The notes: generated by a model not told the origin, from the letters alone. Shown: positions 1 to 9,903, numbered from the stretch's first letter. The stretch: DNA of 12,606 bases from Conidiobolus incongruus B7586 (GCA_000697335.1 JNEM01013940.1:1-12606), one strand, 5' to 3'. A program made the numbers and translations.

Positions 1-61
1 TTTTATAATATAAATAAATATATAAATAATTTTAATTTTATAACTTATTTTTATAGGTTAA
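1..61. mobile_element. Terminal inverted repeat end of a Tc1-like element (partial)
   Basis: Bases ~34-61 match the outer end of the element at 575-2142: the motif TTTTATAACTTA, a short T-rich spacer, then GGTTAA where the full copy has GGTCAG, followed in both cases by TATATAT. This is therefore the outer tip of a further copy whose body lies off the left edge of the window. Left and right ends of the family are inverted copies of each other, so I cannot tell which end this is or which way the missing body points. Only eight bases separate it from the next end at 70. The 33 bases further left are A/T only and less certain. Confidence 0.6.
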
Positions 62-69
62 TATATATT

Positions 70-572
70 TTAACCAGCAAAAGTGAGTTATAAAATCAAA
101 AACACTTATATTTTTACTAATAACTTAATTAATATTTAATAAAATAAACTTAAATTAAATAATTAAAATCTATTATATTTATTAGTAATATATATCATTA
201 AATGATGATATTTAGCTATTAATTGGTTAAAATATAAACCTTTAAATTTTACCTAAGGTAAGTTATAAATTTATAGGTTTTTGGTAATAAAAAATAATAA
301 AACCTAGTGTATCTACCTTTAACTTTTCTAACTTCTTTAAGTTTGTGTGGTATAGAATCAATTAATTTCTTATACTAAGAAGGGTTAATCTTATTCTATA
401 TTTTTTAAACATATTTTTAAAGTTGATCTAAATTTTATATTAGGGGGAAAGCTTTAATAATTTTTTTAACTAATCCTAAAGGTGTTTAATTAGATTAAAG
501 TAAAAAGATTAAAGAGGTTACTTTATAACTATTACCTTGTTATTTTTAAGTTATTTGGTAGTAAAAGCTATA
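70..572 (-). mobile_element. Truncated Tc1-like transposon copy (transposase C-terminal end only)
   Basis: This segment is a diverged direct repeat of 575-1080; compare 'gttataaaatcaaaaaca' at 88 and at 593. It contains one terminal inverted repeat (~70-283, with the GTRAGTTATAAA motif near both its ends) and the 3' part of a transposase on the minus strand. It stops abruptly at TATA (570-574), exactly where the full copy begins. This could be an insertion of the second copy at a TA inside the first, followed by loss of the rest, or a tandem rearrangement. No remainder of this copy is recognisable to the right of 2142. Confidence 0.75.
296..570 (-). pseudogene. Tc1-family transposase, C-terminal fragment (pseudogene)
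   Basis: Reading the minus strand gives LIDSIPHKLKEVRKVKG followed by RYTRF, which matches the conserved C-terminus of Tc1 transposases (pattern LVDSMPRR..AVI.AKG..T+Y). Upstream, PLQSFYFNLIKHL corresponds to the catalytic-domain block W-P-x-Q-S-x-D-x-N-P-I-E-H-L-W. In this copy the block's Asp, Pro, Glu and Trp codons are replaced by codons that differ mainly by C-to-T or G-to-A. The block and the tail are in different frames and there are several TAA/TAG codons, so the fragment is dead. It is about 90 codons of a family normally ~340 residues long. Confidence 0.8.
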
Positions 573-574
573 TA

Positions 575-790
575 CTAACTTATAAAAGTAAGTTATAAAA
601 TCAAAAACACTTATATTTTTACTAATAACTTAATTAATATTTAATAAAATAAACTTAAATTAAATAATTAAAATCTATTATATTTATTAGTTATATATAT
701 CATTAAATAATGATATTTAGTTATTAATTGGTTAAAATATAAAGCTTTAAATTTTACCTAAAATAAGTTATAAATTTGTAAGTTTTTAGT
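575..790 (+). repeat. Left terminal inverted repeat of the Tc1-like element
   Basis: The outer direct-repeat motif AAAAGTAAGTTATAAAA lies at 584-600 and the inner one (ATAAGTTATAAATTT) at 763-777. The whole segment is an imperfect inverted copy of 1925-2142 and a direct copy of 70-283. Confidence 0.8.
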
Positions 791-802
791 GATAAAAAAA
801 AA

Positions 803-1830
803 TTAAAACTTAATGTATTTATTTTTAGCTTTTCTAACTTCTTTAAGTTTGTAGGGTATAGAATCAACTAACTTCTTACACTAAAAAAGGTTAATTTTGT
901 TTTATACTTCTTAAACATATTTTTAAAGTTGATCTAATTTTTTTACTAGGGGGAAAGCTTTAATAACTTTTTTTAACTAATCCTAAAGGTGTTTAATTAG
1001 ATTAAAGTTAAGAGATTAAAGAAGCTATTTCATAACTATTATCTTGTTATTTTTAAGTTATTTGGTAGTAAAAGTTATAGTATAACAACAGGTATTATCT
1101 TACTAGAAAATAATATTAGATTTATTTAACCTATATTATTCAATGGTTTTTTTAATTCATTGTTCAGAATACTTTAATACATTTTAATATTAATTCCCCT
1201 ATTAACTTTATAAAAATACCCTACACCTAAAAACAACATACATCCTTAAATAATAATTAACCTACTATTATACTTTTAGGTAAAATTAACATGATGGTTA
1301 TAAAGTAATTCTATATTTTTTTTGAAGTATCTAGCTTTTCTATCAAATCTATTAAAGTATATTTTTGTTTCATTAAACTAAATAACTTTACTCTAATTAG
1401 TTTTAATTTAATATTAATAGTGATATTTAAACTCCTATTTAATTTTACAGTAGGATTTTTTTAGTTAGGGGTGTTTTTTCTTAAAGTGTAAGTGGTATCT
1501 ATGTTAACATAAAATATATATAAAAATATTAGTGTTAACTAATATTCCTATATAGTTTTATAGTTCCTGTTGTATTTTTACAATAGTACTATATTTACTT
1601 ATATTAACCAACTTATAAATATACTTCTTATCATATTCATTTATAATTTTAACATACTTAAATTTAAATTTAAATGTTTTTTTATTGCTATTCTTAATAA
1701 CTTTAACTATAATAAACAAGCTAACACTAGTAATTTTAACAATATTATAAGTAGATTTACCTTTTTTATAAAGTTAATTAATACACAAGTAGATTTTTTT
1801 AGAGAGGGATTTAAGTATAATGATACTAAT
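803..1830 (-). pseudogene. Tc1-family DD34E transposase (pseudogene)
   Basis: On the minus strand the N-terminal part contains a helix-turn-helix-like stretch (LYKKGKSTYNIVKITSVSL, around 1690-1790). The DDE domain follows. The first catalytic block reads VI-x-F-N-E-T-K-I-Y with Asn (codon 1372-1374) where Asp is expected. The second reads QQDNT with Asp intact (codon 1097-1099). The third position, 35 codons on, is Lys (codon 992-994) where Tc1 has Glu. The spacing is thus D34E. The tail LVDSIPYKLKEVRKAK is well kept, with a TAA at 803-805. Conserved Trp positions (NW and VIW near the first Asp, both Trp of the WPxQSxDxNPIEHLW block) appear as TAG. There is a frameshift at an A-run near 1147-1153. 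The start is not preserved, so the upstream limit is approximate. The protein would be inactive. Confidence 0.85.
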
Positions 1831-1924
1831 AAAAAAAATTTAATATATCTATAAAATATTATATAAAATAATAGCAAAGAGAGAAAAAAGATATAGTTAT
1901 ATATTGTTAAATATATCCTTTTAT

Positions 1925-2142
1925 CTCAAAAACCCACAAATTTATAACTCACCTTAGTTAAATATTAAAGGTTAATATTTTTGCTAATAGTTAACTAAAT
2001 ATATCTAAATATATTTATTTATTAATAAATAATATACCTTAATTATATATTATAGTTTCAAGTAATCTAATATATATAATTGTTTTAGTTATTAATTAAA
2101 ATATATATATTTTTGATTTTATAACTTACTTTTGTGGGTCAG
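1925..2142 (-). repeat. Right terminal inverted repeat of the Tc1-like element
   Basis: Inverted copy of 575-790. The inner motif (TTTATAACTCACCTT) lies near 1941-1955 and the outer one (TTTTATAACTTACTTTTG) at 2117-2134. It ends GGTCAG, followed by TATATA. Confidence 0.8.
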
Positions 2143-2410
2143 TATATATTATATAAATTAAAATTTAAATTTAAATTAATTTATCAAAAAATAAAACAAA
2201 TAGCTTATAATTTAACAAAAGTATAAAAAAACTAAAGTAATTATAATTATATATAGTTTATTAAAAGATTATTAAAGACAAATGTTTAAATATTATATTA
2301 TAATTATAAATAAATTTATTTTCATCTATATAGCCTTATATTTAAGAATAAATAAAATATTAAATTAAGTTAAAATAATCCTCTTTATAGATAGTAATTA
2401 ATAAATATTT

Positions 2411-2449
2411 TATTAAATATTAAATATTAAATAGTAAATATTAAATATT
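2411..2449 (+). repeat. Heptamer tandem repeat (TATTAAA)n
   Basis: Five units of TATTAAA (one changed to TAGTAAA) and a partial sixth. It runs into a 23-bp near-perfect palindrome at 2445-2467 (arms ATATTGATTAT/ATAATCAATAT around one base). This is probably a simple replication-slippage repeat. Confidence 0.7.
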
Positions 2450-4011
2450 GATTATTATAATCAATATAATATACAATACTTTTATTTTATTTTAAAAAAA
2501 TTAATCAATAATATAATTTATATTTTTTTAAACAAAATCATTGTTATTTGATATTCTTATTATAAATGAGAATATGAATTATTTATATAATAATAAAAAA
2601 ATATATAAAGTTAGACTTATAGAATATTTTATATATAAAATCCTAAAAAAAACTATTATATTTAATATATTAATTAGATAATAACATATATAATTATTAT
2701 TATTTCAAATTATCAAAAAAAATATATTTATAAGAAAAAAATTCCTATAAACAAAATAAATTAGTTAATAAAATATTAAATTTGATATTTTAATAAAAGC
2801 AATTATTATTTAAATATTAGAAGTTTATTAGAAATATAGCAAATAATAATTAATAATAAAAAAATATAATGATTTTATATTATATATTAATTTTTTTAAA
2901 TCATATATTAATATTTTTATTTAATTTGATTTTAAAATTATATAATTACTTAACTTTTATATTGATAATTTTGATACTATTTTGAGTTAATTATATCTAA
3001 TATATCATAAGTTATAAATATATTATCAAGTTTAAATTAATATTGCTATTTTTATTTATAAAATCACTAATATACCTAAGTGTTTGTTTCAATTAATTTA
3101 TAAAAAGCAATTATTCCAATATCATTATTTATTCAATATATTAAATTAAATAAAGTTATATTAAATAACATGATTTTTGTATATTGTATATAAAGCATTT
3201 ATGCATTAGTTCAATAATTTGATTTTATTATATATCATTAATTTTTAAATTTCTAGCAATCTAAAAAAATTGATATATTCAATAATATCTATAATACTTA
3301 TTAAATGAACATGTCAAAATGAAAAAAAATTGAATATATAATATGAAAATAAAATTTATAACTAAATTCTTAAAATATAGATATTGAAAATTATAAAAAT
3401 AAAAATAAAAAACCTTTTCTAATATCATTAATAATTTTTTTATAAATTAACTTGTTAAGATATTATGATTATAAATTCATCTGCTCTTATTTGTTTTCTT
3501 CAGCTAATATATCATAATATTATGTTCAAATCAACATTTCGATGCCTAATAACTAATTCAATGAATATGTTAAGTGATTTTTATATATAGTCAATTGATA
3601 TTTACATAACTTATATATCATTAGGAAAAAAAATCAGGTAATAAAAATAAAATTGGGTATATAGCAAAAATCTCTTAGAATTTGAAAAAAAATGAACACA
3701 ATAGCTAACGAAAATATATTTTAATAAATTATTAGAGCATATGATGAATTTTAAATATTATTTCTATTCTGAAAAAATTTGCAATATTATAATTGAAAGT
3801 TTTGTCCAAATTTAATAAGGGCATTGAATTGGGAATAGATGAAAAATTATTTAAGATTAATAAAATATATTTGTATTATCTAATAAATTTATTGGATAAA
3901 TTTTGATATTAAGTTGAATTTTGGATCAATTACATAATTTAATTAGATAATACCTGACCCTTGTAAATTATTTTATTACTTGATATATTTTAAAAATAAC
4001 TGATTATAATA

Positions 4012-4013
<2 letters not shown>

Positions 4014-4053
<40 letters not shown>
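4014..4053 (+). repeat. (AT)20 microsatellite
   Basis: Forty uninterrupted bases of alternating A and T, directly seen. It is self-complementary, so it can extrude as a hairpin and is likely length-variable. Confidence 0.95.
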
Positions 4054-4056
<3 letters not shown>

Positions 4057-4522
4057 GAAATATTAATTGAATCAAATCTCATTATTTTAATAACAAACAT
4101 CTTTTTATTATAAACAAATATCTAAAATTCTTCTGTAATGATAATAAATAAGCTCTAAACCCAAAAATAGTAAAATAATTTTATAAAATATAATCAAAAT
4201 ATAATCAATTTATTGAATATTTTAATACTAAAATTATTATCTTTATCAATTTTAACTAGTAATAAAATACAGGAATCCAGAATAAATTATATGTGAAAAT
4301 CTATGGAAAAGGACTTGTAATCAATAATAATCAGATTTATTGATCTATTTTTATACTAGTAACACAAAGGAATGTATGATTAGTAATCAAGTACACTTGA
4401 GTAGAATGTGATATGCATAGGTTTGCAAATTGTAAAGAATTAATATCGACGAAAAGAAGATTCAAAATAAATAAATTTAAAGCATATAGTAAAATATCTC
4501 ACACAATTAGCGATTTAATTAA

Positions 4523-5434
4523 TTAATAAATATTGCCTTTAGCTTTCAGATGCTCTTTAAACCAAGCTTCAAAATCGGTTGAGCATGGATCAATACCCAA
4601 ATCCAAAGTTTTATCAATACAAAGCTCACAGTTTTCAGGTCTCAAAGCGGTTGCATCCTTAGGAACTTCGAGTTCTGGTTCGAGGTGATCAATATTGATG
4701 TTGAGGATCTTACCAAATATTTTGCACATATCATACTTGGTAAGGGCTTTGCTGCTTGAGATGTGGATAATATTAGGGAAGCTGGAATCCTTATTGCTGA
4801 TCTTTTCTGTGATCTGATATAAACTCTTTGCAATATCTTTGACATGGGTAGGGAAGCGAGTAGCATGGTGGTCAACTACCTTCTTCTTGTCAGTTTGTTT
4901 TACTGTACTAACTAAGGTATTAATGGCAGATTCTCCAGGATATTCAACATCACCATAAAGGACAGGAACACGAACTGAGATAGCTCTAGGATAGACTCTG
5001 TGAATAGCACGTTCTCCTTCCAGTTTAGATATTCCATAATGATTGAGAGGGTTTGGTTCAGAATCAGTTTGGTAGGGAGGGTTAGTACCGTCAAAGATAT
5101 AGTCAGTGCAAATGTAGATCATATCGCAATTATGCTTAGCGCACATCTTGGCTAAAAATTCTGGAACTTGGACATTAATATTGTCAGTATGGCCCTTGTC
5201 ATTTTCAGCAACATCGGGACGACGTTCAGCAGCGCAGTGAATGAAGAAGTTAGGTTGAGTCTTGTCGAAAAATTCTTCAACTTGTGACTGATTAGTCAAA
5301 TCTAATTTTACAAGATCTCCAGTAACTCTAGAATGAGCTAAACCAATAGTATTGACATCATATTTTTTGAAAATTTGGTATACTGCTCTTCCTAAAAGGC
5401 CAGAAGCTCCGCTTACTACTACTGTTTTTACCAT
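4523..5434 (-). CDS. MAT2B-like NAD(P)-binding reductase (RmlD / dTDP-4-dehydrorhamnose reductase family)
   Basis: Complete intronless 303-residue protein of the extended SDR superfamily. It most resembles the beta (regulatory) subunit of methionine adenosyltransferase, which in animals binds NADP and tunes the S-adenosylmethionine-forming catalytic subunit; the same fold in bacteria is the rhamnose-pathway reductase RmlD. Visible landmarks: Rossmann glycine motif G9-A-S-G12-L-L-G15; HCAAERRPDV at 66-75, a very characteristic MAT2B block; CTDYIFDG at 109-116; the SDR catalytic pair Tyr133-x3-Lys137 in NHYGISKLEGERA; RVPVLYG at 155-161; RFPTHVKDIA at 193-202; LTKYDM at 231-236; and RPENCELCID at 265-274. 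No signal peptide or membrane segment is seen, so it is probably cytosolic. Length fits the core family; human MAT2B is slightly longer at the N-terminus. The first Met directly precedes the first beta strand and has A at -3. All eight Gln are CAA/CAG and no TAA/TAG lies in frame before the TAA stop. The flanks are far more AT-rich and no partner gene is adjacent. Assignment to MAT2B rather than RmlD rests on the HCAAERRPDV and RFPTHV blocks; the actual function in this organism is inferred. Confidence 0.93.
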   Translation of the reverse strand: MVKTVVVSGASGLLGRAVYQIFKKYDVNTIGLAHSRVTGDLVKLDLTNQSQVEEFFDKTQPNFFIHCAAERRPDVAENDKGHTDNINVQVPEFLAKMCAKHNCDMIYICTDYIFDGTNPPYQTDSEPNPLNHYGISKLEGERAIHRVYPRAISVRVPVLYGDVEYPGESAINTLVSTVKQTDKKKVVDHHATRFPTHVKDIAKSLYQITEKISNKDSSFPNIIHISSSKALTKYDMCKIFGKILNINIDHLEPELEVPKDATALRPENCELCIDKTLDLGIDPCSTDFEAWFKEHLKAKGNIY

Positions 5435-7573
5435 ATTTTATTATTCTTAAATAATTAGATAATTTATGAAAGGAATATAATCAAAATTGATTTTTATATT
5501 AGTTTTGTGGATAAACTTTGAATTGGTGATGTCAATTTTATCTTAATTTCCTTTTTTCCATTAATGGATAGGATCATAAACCAAATCGATATATCAGGAT
5601 TTTCATTATGAATTTCGCATAATTTTAAACTTTTATATTTATTAATTAAAGATTAAAAATATAGTATATTAAATTGTTATGACCTGATAGGCATACTTTA
5701 ATTGATTATAACTATTATGGCTCTAAATATTTTTTCGAATAGAAAATTATATCAAAATGGTACTAAATTACATAATTTTTACTATTTATATTTAATAGTC
5801 AAATTTAAATATTAGTTTTGTACAAAATTATTAACAAAAATGAGTATGATAAATATTTTTATAATTTATTTTTTATAAATTAAACCTTCAATTTTCAAAT
5901 ATCTATGATTAGTTAAAGATTGACTAAACTTTTCCCAATTCAATTAGCCATAAACTCAATAATGTTTATTTTGCAATAACATATAAATATTGATTTAATC
6001 AATTTTTTATTTTAGCTAGACTTTTTATATATCTCCATTAAATATATTTTAATCAATTTTAAAGTTATATAATTCTAAAAGGTAATGTTTTCAAAAATTT
6101 ATATCAAAAAACTAAAATGAAAAATAATATATAGAAGTGTTTGATAATAAATTATTTATTTTACATTATTAGAATCTGATTTTGATACAATTATCTTATT
6201 TGTTTAGTATTATATATTCCAAATTGATTTATTCAGTTTTTTGACTTTTTTCATCGAATGAAATATTAAAATAATATTGAATTATTATAATCATAAGAGA
6301 TATTTGAAAAAAATTTTTATATCATTTCATTTCAGAAATATTTAAAATTATTTAAGCATTAAAAATAAAATTTTAGATATTAATATTATTTGTAAAATAT
6401 CAGTACAATATTTATAATTGAAAAATAATATACTAATGAACAATAATCAATGAATTTCCATATACATAAATGATGTTGATAAAAAACCTTAATAACCTAG
6501 CTTAAATGAAGGATATAAGATGGTTTTTATAATATCAACGATTTTGAAGCAATGCTTTCAGAAATTCAAATACATTTTTTTCTAGATTTACTCTATAACG
6601 CAACAAATATATGGTAGTCCCGAAACAAAATTGTTGATTATCCTTGTATCTATATCATACAGTAGCTGAGTAATTATAAATAATAATTAGAATGATTTTA
6701 TATATTTATTCTATATATTTTGACAAAATTCCAATTTTTTTTCAAAAACAAATAATCAAATAATCAAAAGTATTTTAATATTACAAATCAATCTTAGTCT
6801 GCGAATATTTTTAGAAATTGAACTTGAACTTTCAACAGATGCAATCAATGAATAATTAAGATTTTTAAATATAATGACTATAGAAACACTTTAACATATA
6901 TTAATAACCAACATATTATCCAGAAAATTCCAATAATCATAATTTAAGCTGAACATATAAAAAATCAATTGATAAGCAGTCTGTCATCAGGTTTGACATT
7001 AACACTAAGTTATACTATTTCAATCTCTAATTCTTTTACAAGAAAGAAATTTATTGATTGACATAATAAATATTAGATAATAATAGTATTAATATTATTT
7101 GGGGCTCCATTACTTGAACCACTTTTGTAACTCAATTATCCAAAATATTTCATCATTTTATTAATTCAAGGTATTTGAAATTGAATCAGATATATTAAGA
7201 TCAATTTGTATAATAAAGATATCTATATTTTATTTGAATACTATTGAAAAATTCTTTAGTATACATATTCGATACAACCTTTGAAATACTTGCAAATATT
7301 ATATAATAGTATGATGAAGCGATGTAAGAAATTTTAACCAGTTACTAATATTGTTAATATATTTCCAAAACCACTTAAATTGAGGAATCGTACACTGTTT
7401 AATATTAATGTTTAATGATTGACGAAATAATTATATCGTATTAATATTAAAGCATCTAATTTATAAATACTCAATCTTTACAACTGGATAAAAATATCTA
7501 TTGAAAATTTGATTCAAATAATGTTAAATGATTATAGATCAATAGACAATAAGCAATAGTTTGAATTTAAATT
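5435..7573. other. AT-rich interval without a recognisable gene
   Basis: The first ~100 bases include the presumed promoter of the minus-strand reductase gene, but no distinctive promoter element can be singled out. The rest has dense stops. A few patches are less AT-rich (about 6525-6660 and 6960-7340) and may be old coding debris; none could be matched to a family. Confidence 0.5.
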
Positions 7574-8473
7574 TCAGCTCAAAAAATTTATTGTAGTTAA
7601 AAATTGGACAAAATCTTTCCTAATATCAGAATTCATAAATAATAAAATGGGAATATTGAGGATGTGTGAACAAACGATGCATATAATTGGAATGTAGTCC
7701 ATTAACCAAGTTCTCATATTCCCATTGATATCCTCGTATAATACACAGTATAGTTTACCAGAATATACTAGAATGTATAAGACTTTATTGACCATTGATA
7801 TAAACATCGAATTCAATCATTCCTTAAATATTAGTTCTTTTGATACATTTAAACTCAATTGCTTGAACGATTGCTTATATCGAAATATCATAATTCCAAC
7901 CTGACTCATAATAGCTATAATATAAGCACTAACAAATTGAAAAAAATACCAGTCTCAGTAGTTTATCACCTTCAACAACTCCTACAATACAATAAACAGC
8001 AATTCTGACAACCGTTGCCTGTCTTTTAAACGTTTATAAGATTGATCACTGAGCACCACAAAGTATTGAAATAAATCCGATCCAAACCCATATAAATAGT
8101 TTAATATTATAACAAATCAGTAAAAACCTCTCGAAACTCAATATCCCAATTGCAATACTTGAGAATGGTAGTAACTAAGTGGTAAATAATACATCAAATT
8201 TGCACCAATCCGGTTGGAGACAATAATATTATATGAACTTTGACATATAATAGCTCTTAAAAAAGCGTCTTTTGCAGCTAGAAAATCAATAATCATCATA
8301 ATTGTAGTTATTTGTGCGTCGATATTAATACTCTTGATTATTCTTCTGATAATAACCATTAATACAATCAAATTGAGAATTGTGGCAACGATAGAATCGA
8401 TAAAGAAATGAATTAATATGATATATTTTGAAATTCAAGAATTTTGGTTAATCTGGGCAAGCTAATTGGCCAT
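7574..8473 (-). pseudogene. Family A (rhodopsin-like) G-protein-coupled receptor, decayed pseudogene
   Basis: On the minus strand a possible start at 8471-8473 (MAN, then a TAG) leads into TM1, KYIILIHFFIDSIVATILNL followed by IVLMVIIRRIIK. TM2 is ITTIMMIIDFLAAKDAFL. After a frame change near 8160-8185 comes TM3 ending in LSFERFLLI, which fits the E/D-R-Y/F signature at the cytoplasmic end of TM3. TM4 is WVWIGFISILCGA. A poorly kept loop follows, then TM5 and loop 3 (AYIIAIMSQVGIMIFRYKQS), TM6 (SMVNKVLYILVYSGKLYCVL) and TM7 (DYIPIICIVCSHILNIPILL), followed by FMNSDIRKDF. The last piece resembles the N-P-x-x-Y region and helix 8 of rhodopsin-like receptors. The order of all seven segments is preserved over the expected ~300 codons, but there are at least two frame changes and several in-frame stops (two before TM1, one TGA between TM5 and TM6). 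It would have been a plasma-membrane receptor; the ligand is unknown. Introns cannot wholly explain the breaks, though one or two might be introns. Confidence 0.72.
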
Positions 8474-8794
8474 CTTAATATTAGAATAAGATATGATTCA
8501 ATTAACAAAATTACTTCAAAGTGTTGAATAATGTATATTATTGATGATCTTTGAAACTTTATTTTCAAATTATAACAAAGCGGAGCTGATCTTATTGAAA
8601 TTATTATGAAATTATCACATATTATTAAAATTCAATATTAGTTAATTTTTAATCCATTGATTTCATCTTTAAATGGATGTATTTCTATTACTTGATACTT
8701 TATTATTATTATTATTATTATTATTATTTGTATACTAAAAAGTTAGGTATTTGATAACAGTTTAATCAACTAAATATTAATTTGTAATTTAAAT
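8474..8794. other. Short AT-rich spacer between GPCR pseudogene and mariner copy
   Basis: Nothing coding is visible. It contains the trinucleotide microsatellite at 8701-8729. The part next to 8474 would have been the promoter side of the GPCR gene. Confidence 0.5.
8701..8729 (+). repeat. (TAT)n trinucleotide microsatellite
   Basis: About 9-10 uninterrupted TAT units, directly seen, lying just outside the left end of the mariner element. Confidence 0.9.
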
Positions 8795-8869
8795 AATGGG
8801 AATTTTTTGTGATTGAAAAAAATAAACATTTTAATATATAAAAAGTAAAAATAAATATATATTATAAAA

Positions 8870-9903
8870 TTAATAGTTTCCTTTATTTCTAATAACTTTT
8901 TGCTATACTTTTGGCAAAGATCTAACACCTAAAAAACAGTTCTTTTTATTAAAGACTGAAATTTGGTATTTTACAAACCAATTAAATTTTCCTGTAGAAA
9001 TTTTCTTTCCTGTAAGCTGGTTTTTTAATTACCTAAAACAATTATAATTATATAGGTTATAATTTAAAGAATATATTAGATGTGGTAGTTTTTTCCAGTT
9101 ATTTTTAATTAGAAAGTTTTTTATAATTTTAAATTTATGTATTTTTCAATTATCATGTAAAATAATAGGTCTTCTCAAATTATATTGAAAATACCAATTA
9201 GAAAGAGTTTTATTTAAAAAAGAAATATAAAGTTTACTATTAATAGATTTTCTTTTAGGAACTAAATAAGAATAGCATATGCTATTATAATTTATTACTA
9301 TAATTAACATTCACCTATTAATAAAGTGTTTATTTAAAGGAATTTATAGAGAGGGTTGATTTAGTTTAATCTAACACTTTAATTTATATTTTAGCAAAGG
9401 ATTATACAAAAAAATCTAAGATTCATCAATTGTGATAATTTATTATAAAAGCTATGGTTTCTAGTTATACCTTAGTAAATTTTATTTAACAATAGCTACT
9501 CTAGTTTTTTTAAGCTTTAGTTAAATTATAAAGTATTTATTTTACATTTTTATTAATTAATTTTAATTTAAACTTTAATATATATAAAATACTTGTGTAA
9601 CTAATATTAAAGTGTTTTAATAATTCTTTAACTGAAATAAAAAGGTGCTTTTTAATATAATTTTTTTACTTTATTAATAATTAGAAGAGTAATAGTTGAA
9701 ATTAGTTTTTTAGATTTTAGTAGGTTTTAGGTAGTTTTGCTTTTATCTTTAAAGTAATTTACTTAGTGATAAATTATTAATTTAGATAATTTTTCATTAC
9801 TAAAAGCTGTTTGTAAATTTTAAATGATTTTAGAGGGTTTGTGGTTAAGTTTTACTAATACTAAAATAAATAACTTTTGATGGTTATTATTTAGTTTAAA
9901 CAT
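8870..9903 (-). pseudogene. Mariner DD34D transposase (pseudogene, more decayed copy)
   Basis: The start codon is at 9901-9903 and the stop at 8870-8872, giving 1034 bases. That is ~345 codons with a net frame change, equal to normal mariner transposase length. The N-terminal DNA-binding region reads VKLNHKPSKII then, after a stop, NLQTAFSNEKLSK. The first catalytic Asp (TIDES, codon 9425-9427) and second (HDN, 9152-9154) are kept. At the third block the sequence is YSLNYNLYNYNCF, where the sister copy has YSSDYNLYDYNCF, so the third catalytic Asp has become Asn. Many in-frame TAA/TAG codons. Conserved Trp positions of mariner (after YH, before VPYNL, after DES) are TAA, TAA and TAG. A TGG is retained at 9194-9196, where the sister copy has TAG. 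Confidence 0.85.

Larger units (their letters stand above)
575..2142 (-). mobile_element. End-to-end Tc1-like (DD34E) DNA transposon with long IR/DR ends, decayed
   Basis: This is a 1.57-kb element with ~215-bp terminal inverted repeats (575-790 and 1925-2142) flanked by TA on both sides (573-574 and 2143-2144), the target duplication expected for Tc1/mariner elements. The outer tip reads CTGACCCACAAAAGTAAG on the right and CTAACTTATAAAAGTAAG on the left. Each repeat holds two copies of an AAGTTATAAA motif about 178 bp apart, the IR/DR layout known from Tc1-family members such as Sleeping Beauty and Minos. The interior encodes a single transposase on the minus strand. Its size equals that of typical IR/DR Tc1 elements. 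The transposase is broken, so the copy could move only if supplied in trans. Confidence 0.85.
2145..4522. other. Gene-free AT-rich interval
   Basis: Almost entirely A and T, with stops dense in all frames. I see no coding remnant, RNA gene or transposon end beyond the short tandem repeats listed separately. Composition becomes slightly less extreme from about 3450 toward the gene at 4523, which may include its 3' flank. Confidence 0.6.

Noticed and set aside
70-1080. A ~505-bp satellite-type tandem repeat
   Set aside because: There are only two units. Each begins with a Tc1 terminal repeat and continues into transposase sequence, so they are two transposon copies, not a satellite.
805-1150. 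A ciliate-type code (TAA/TAG = Gln), because the Tc1 transposase remnant reads through without TGA under it
   Set aside because: The intact reductase uses only CAA/CAG for all eight Gln. The TAA/TAG codons in the transposons sit largely at conserved Trp as well as Gln positions, and one mariner copy keeps TGG where the other has TAG. Mutation from TGG/CAA explains them better than reassignment.
1570-1854. 94-residue plus-strand open frame
   Set aside because: It lies opposite the N-terminal half of the minus-strand Tc1 transposase remnant, is low-complexity (Asn/Ile/Phe-rich), and shows no domain. It is an antisense by-product of AT-rich DNA.
4497-4525. Extension of the reductase past its TAA stop
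   Set aside because: It would need TAA to be read as an amino acid. The added residues have no family counterpart, and the protein already ends where the family ends.
4642-5094. Two short minus-strand open frames inside the reductase gene (4642-4875 and 4912-5094)
   Set aside because: They are out-of-frame shadows of the conserved 303-residue protein.
7574-8371. Two separate small membrane-protein genes (7574-7816 and 8138-8371)
   Set aside because: They are the TM6-TM7 and TM1-TM3 pieces of one decayed receptor. The intervening DNA encodes the TM3-TM5 segments in other frames, and the 7816 start is not an ATG.
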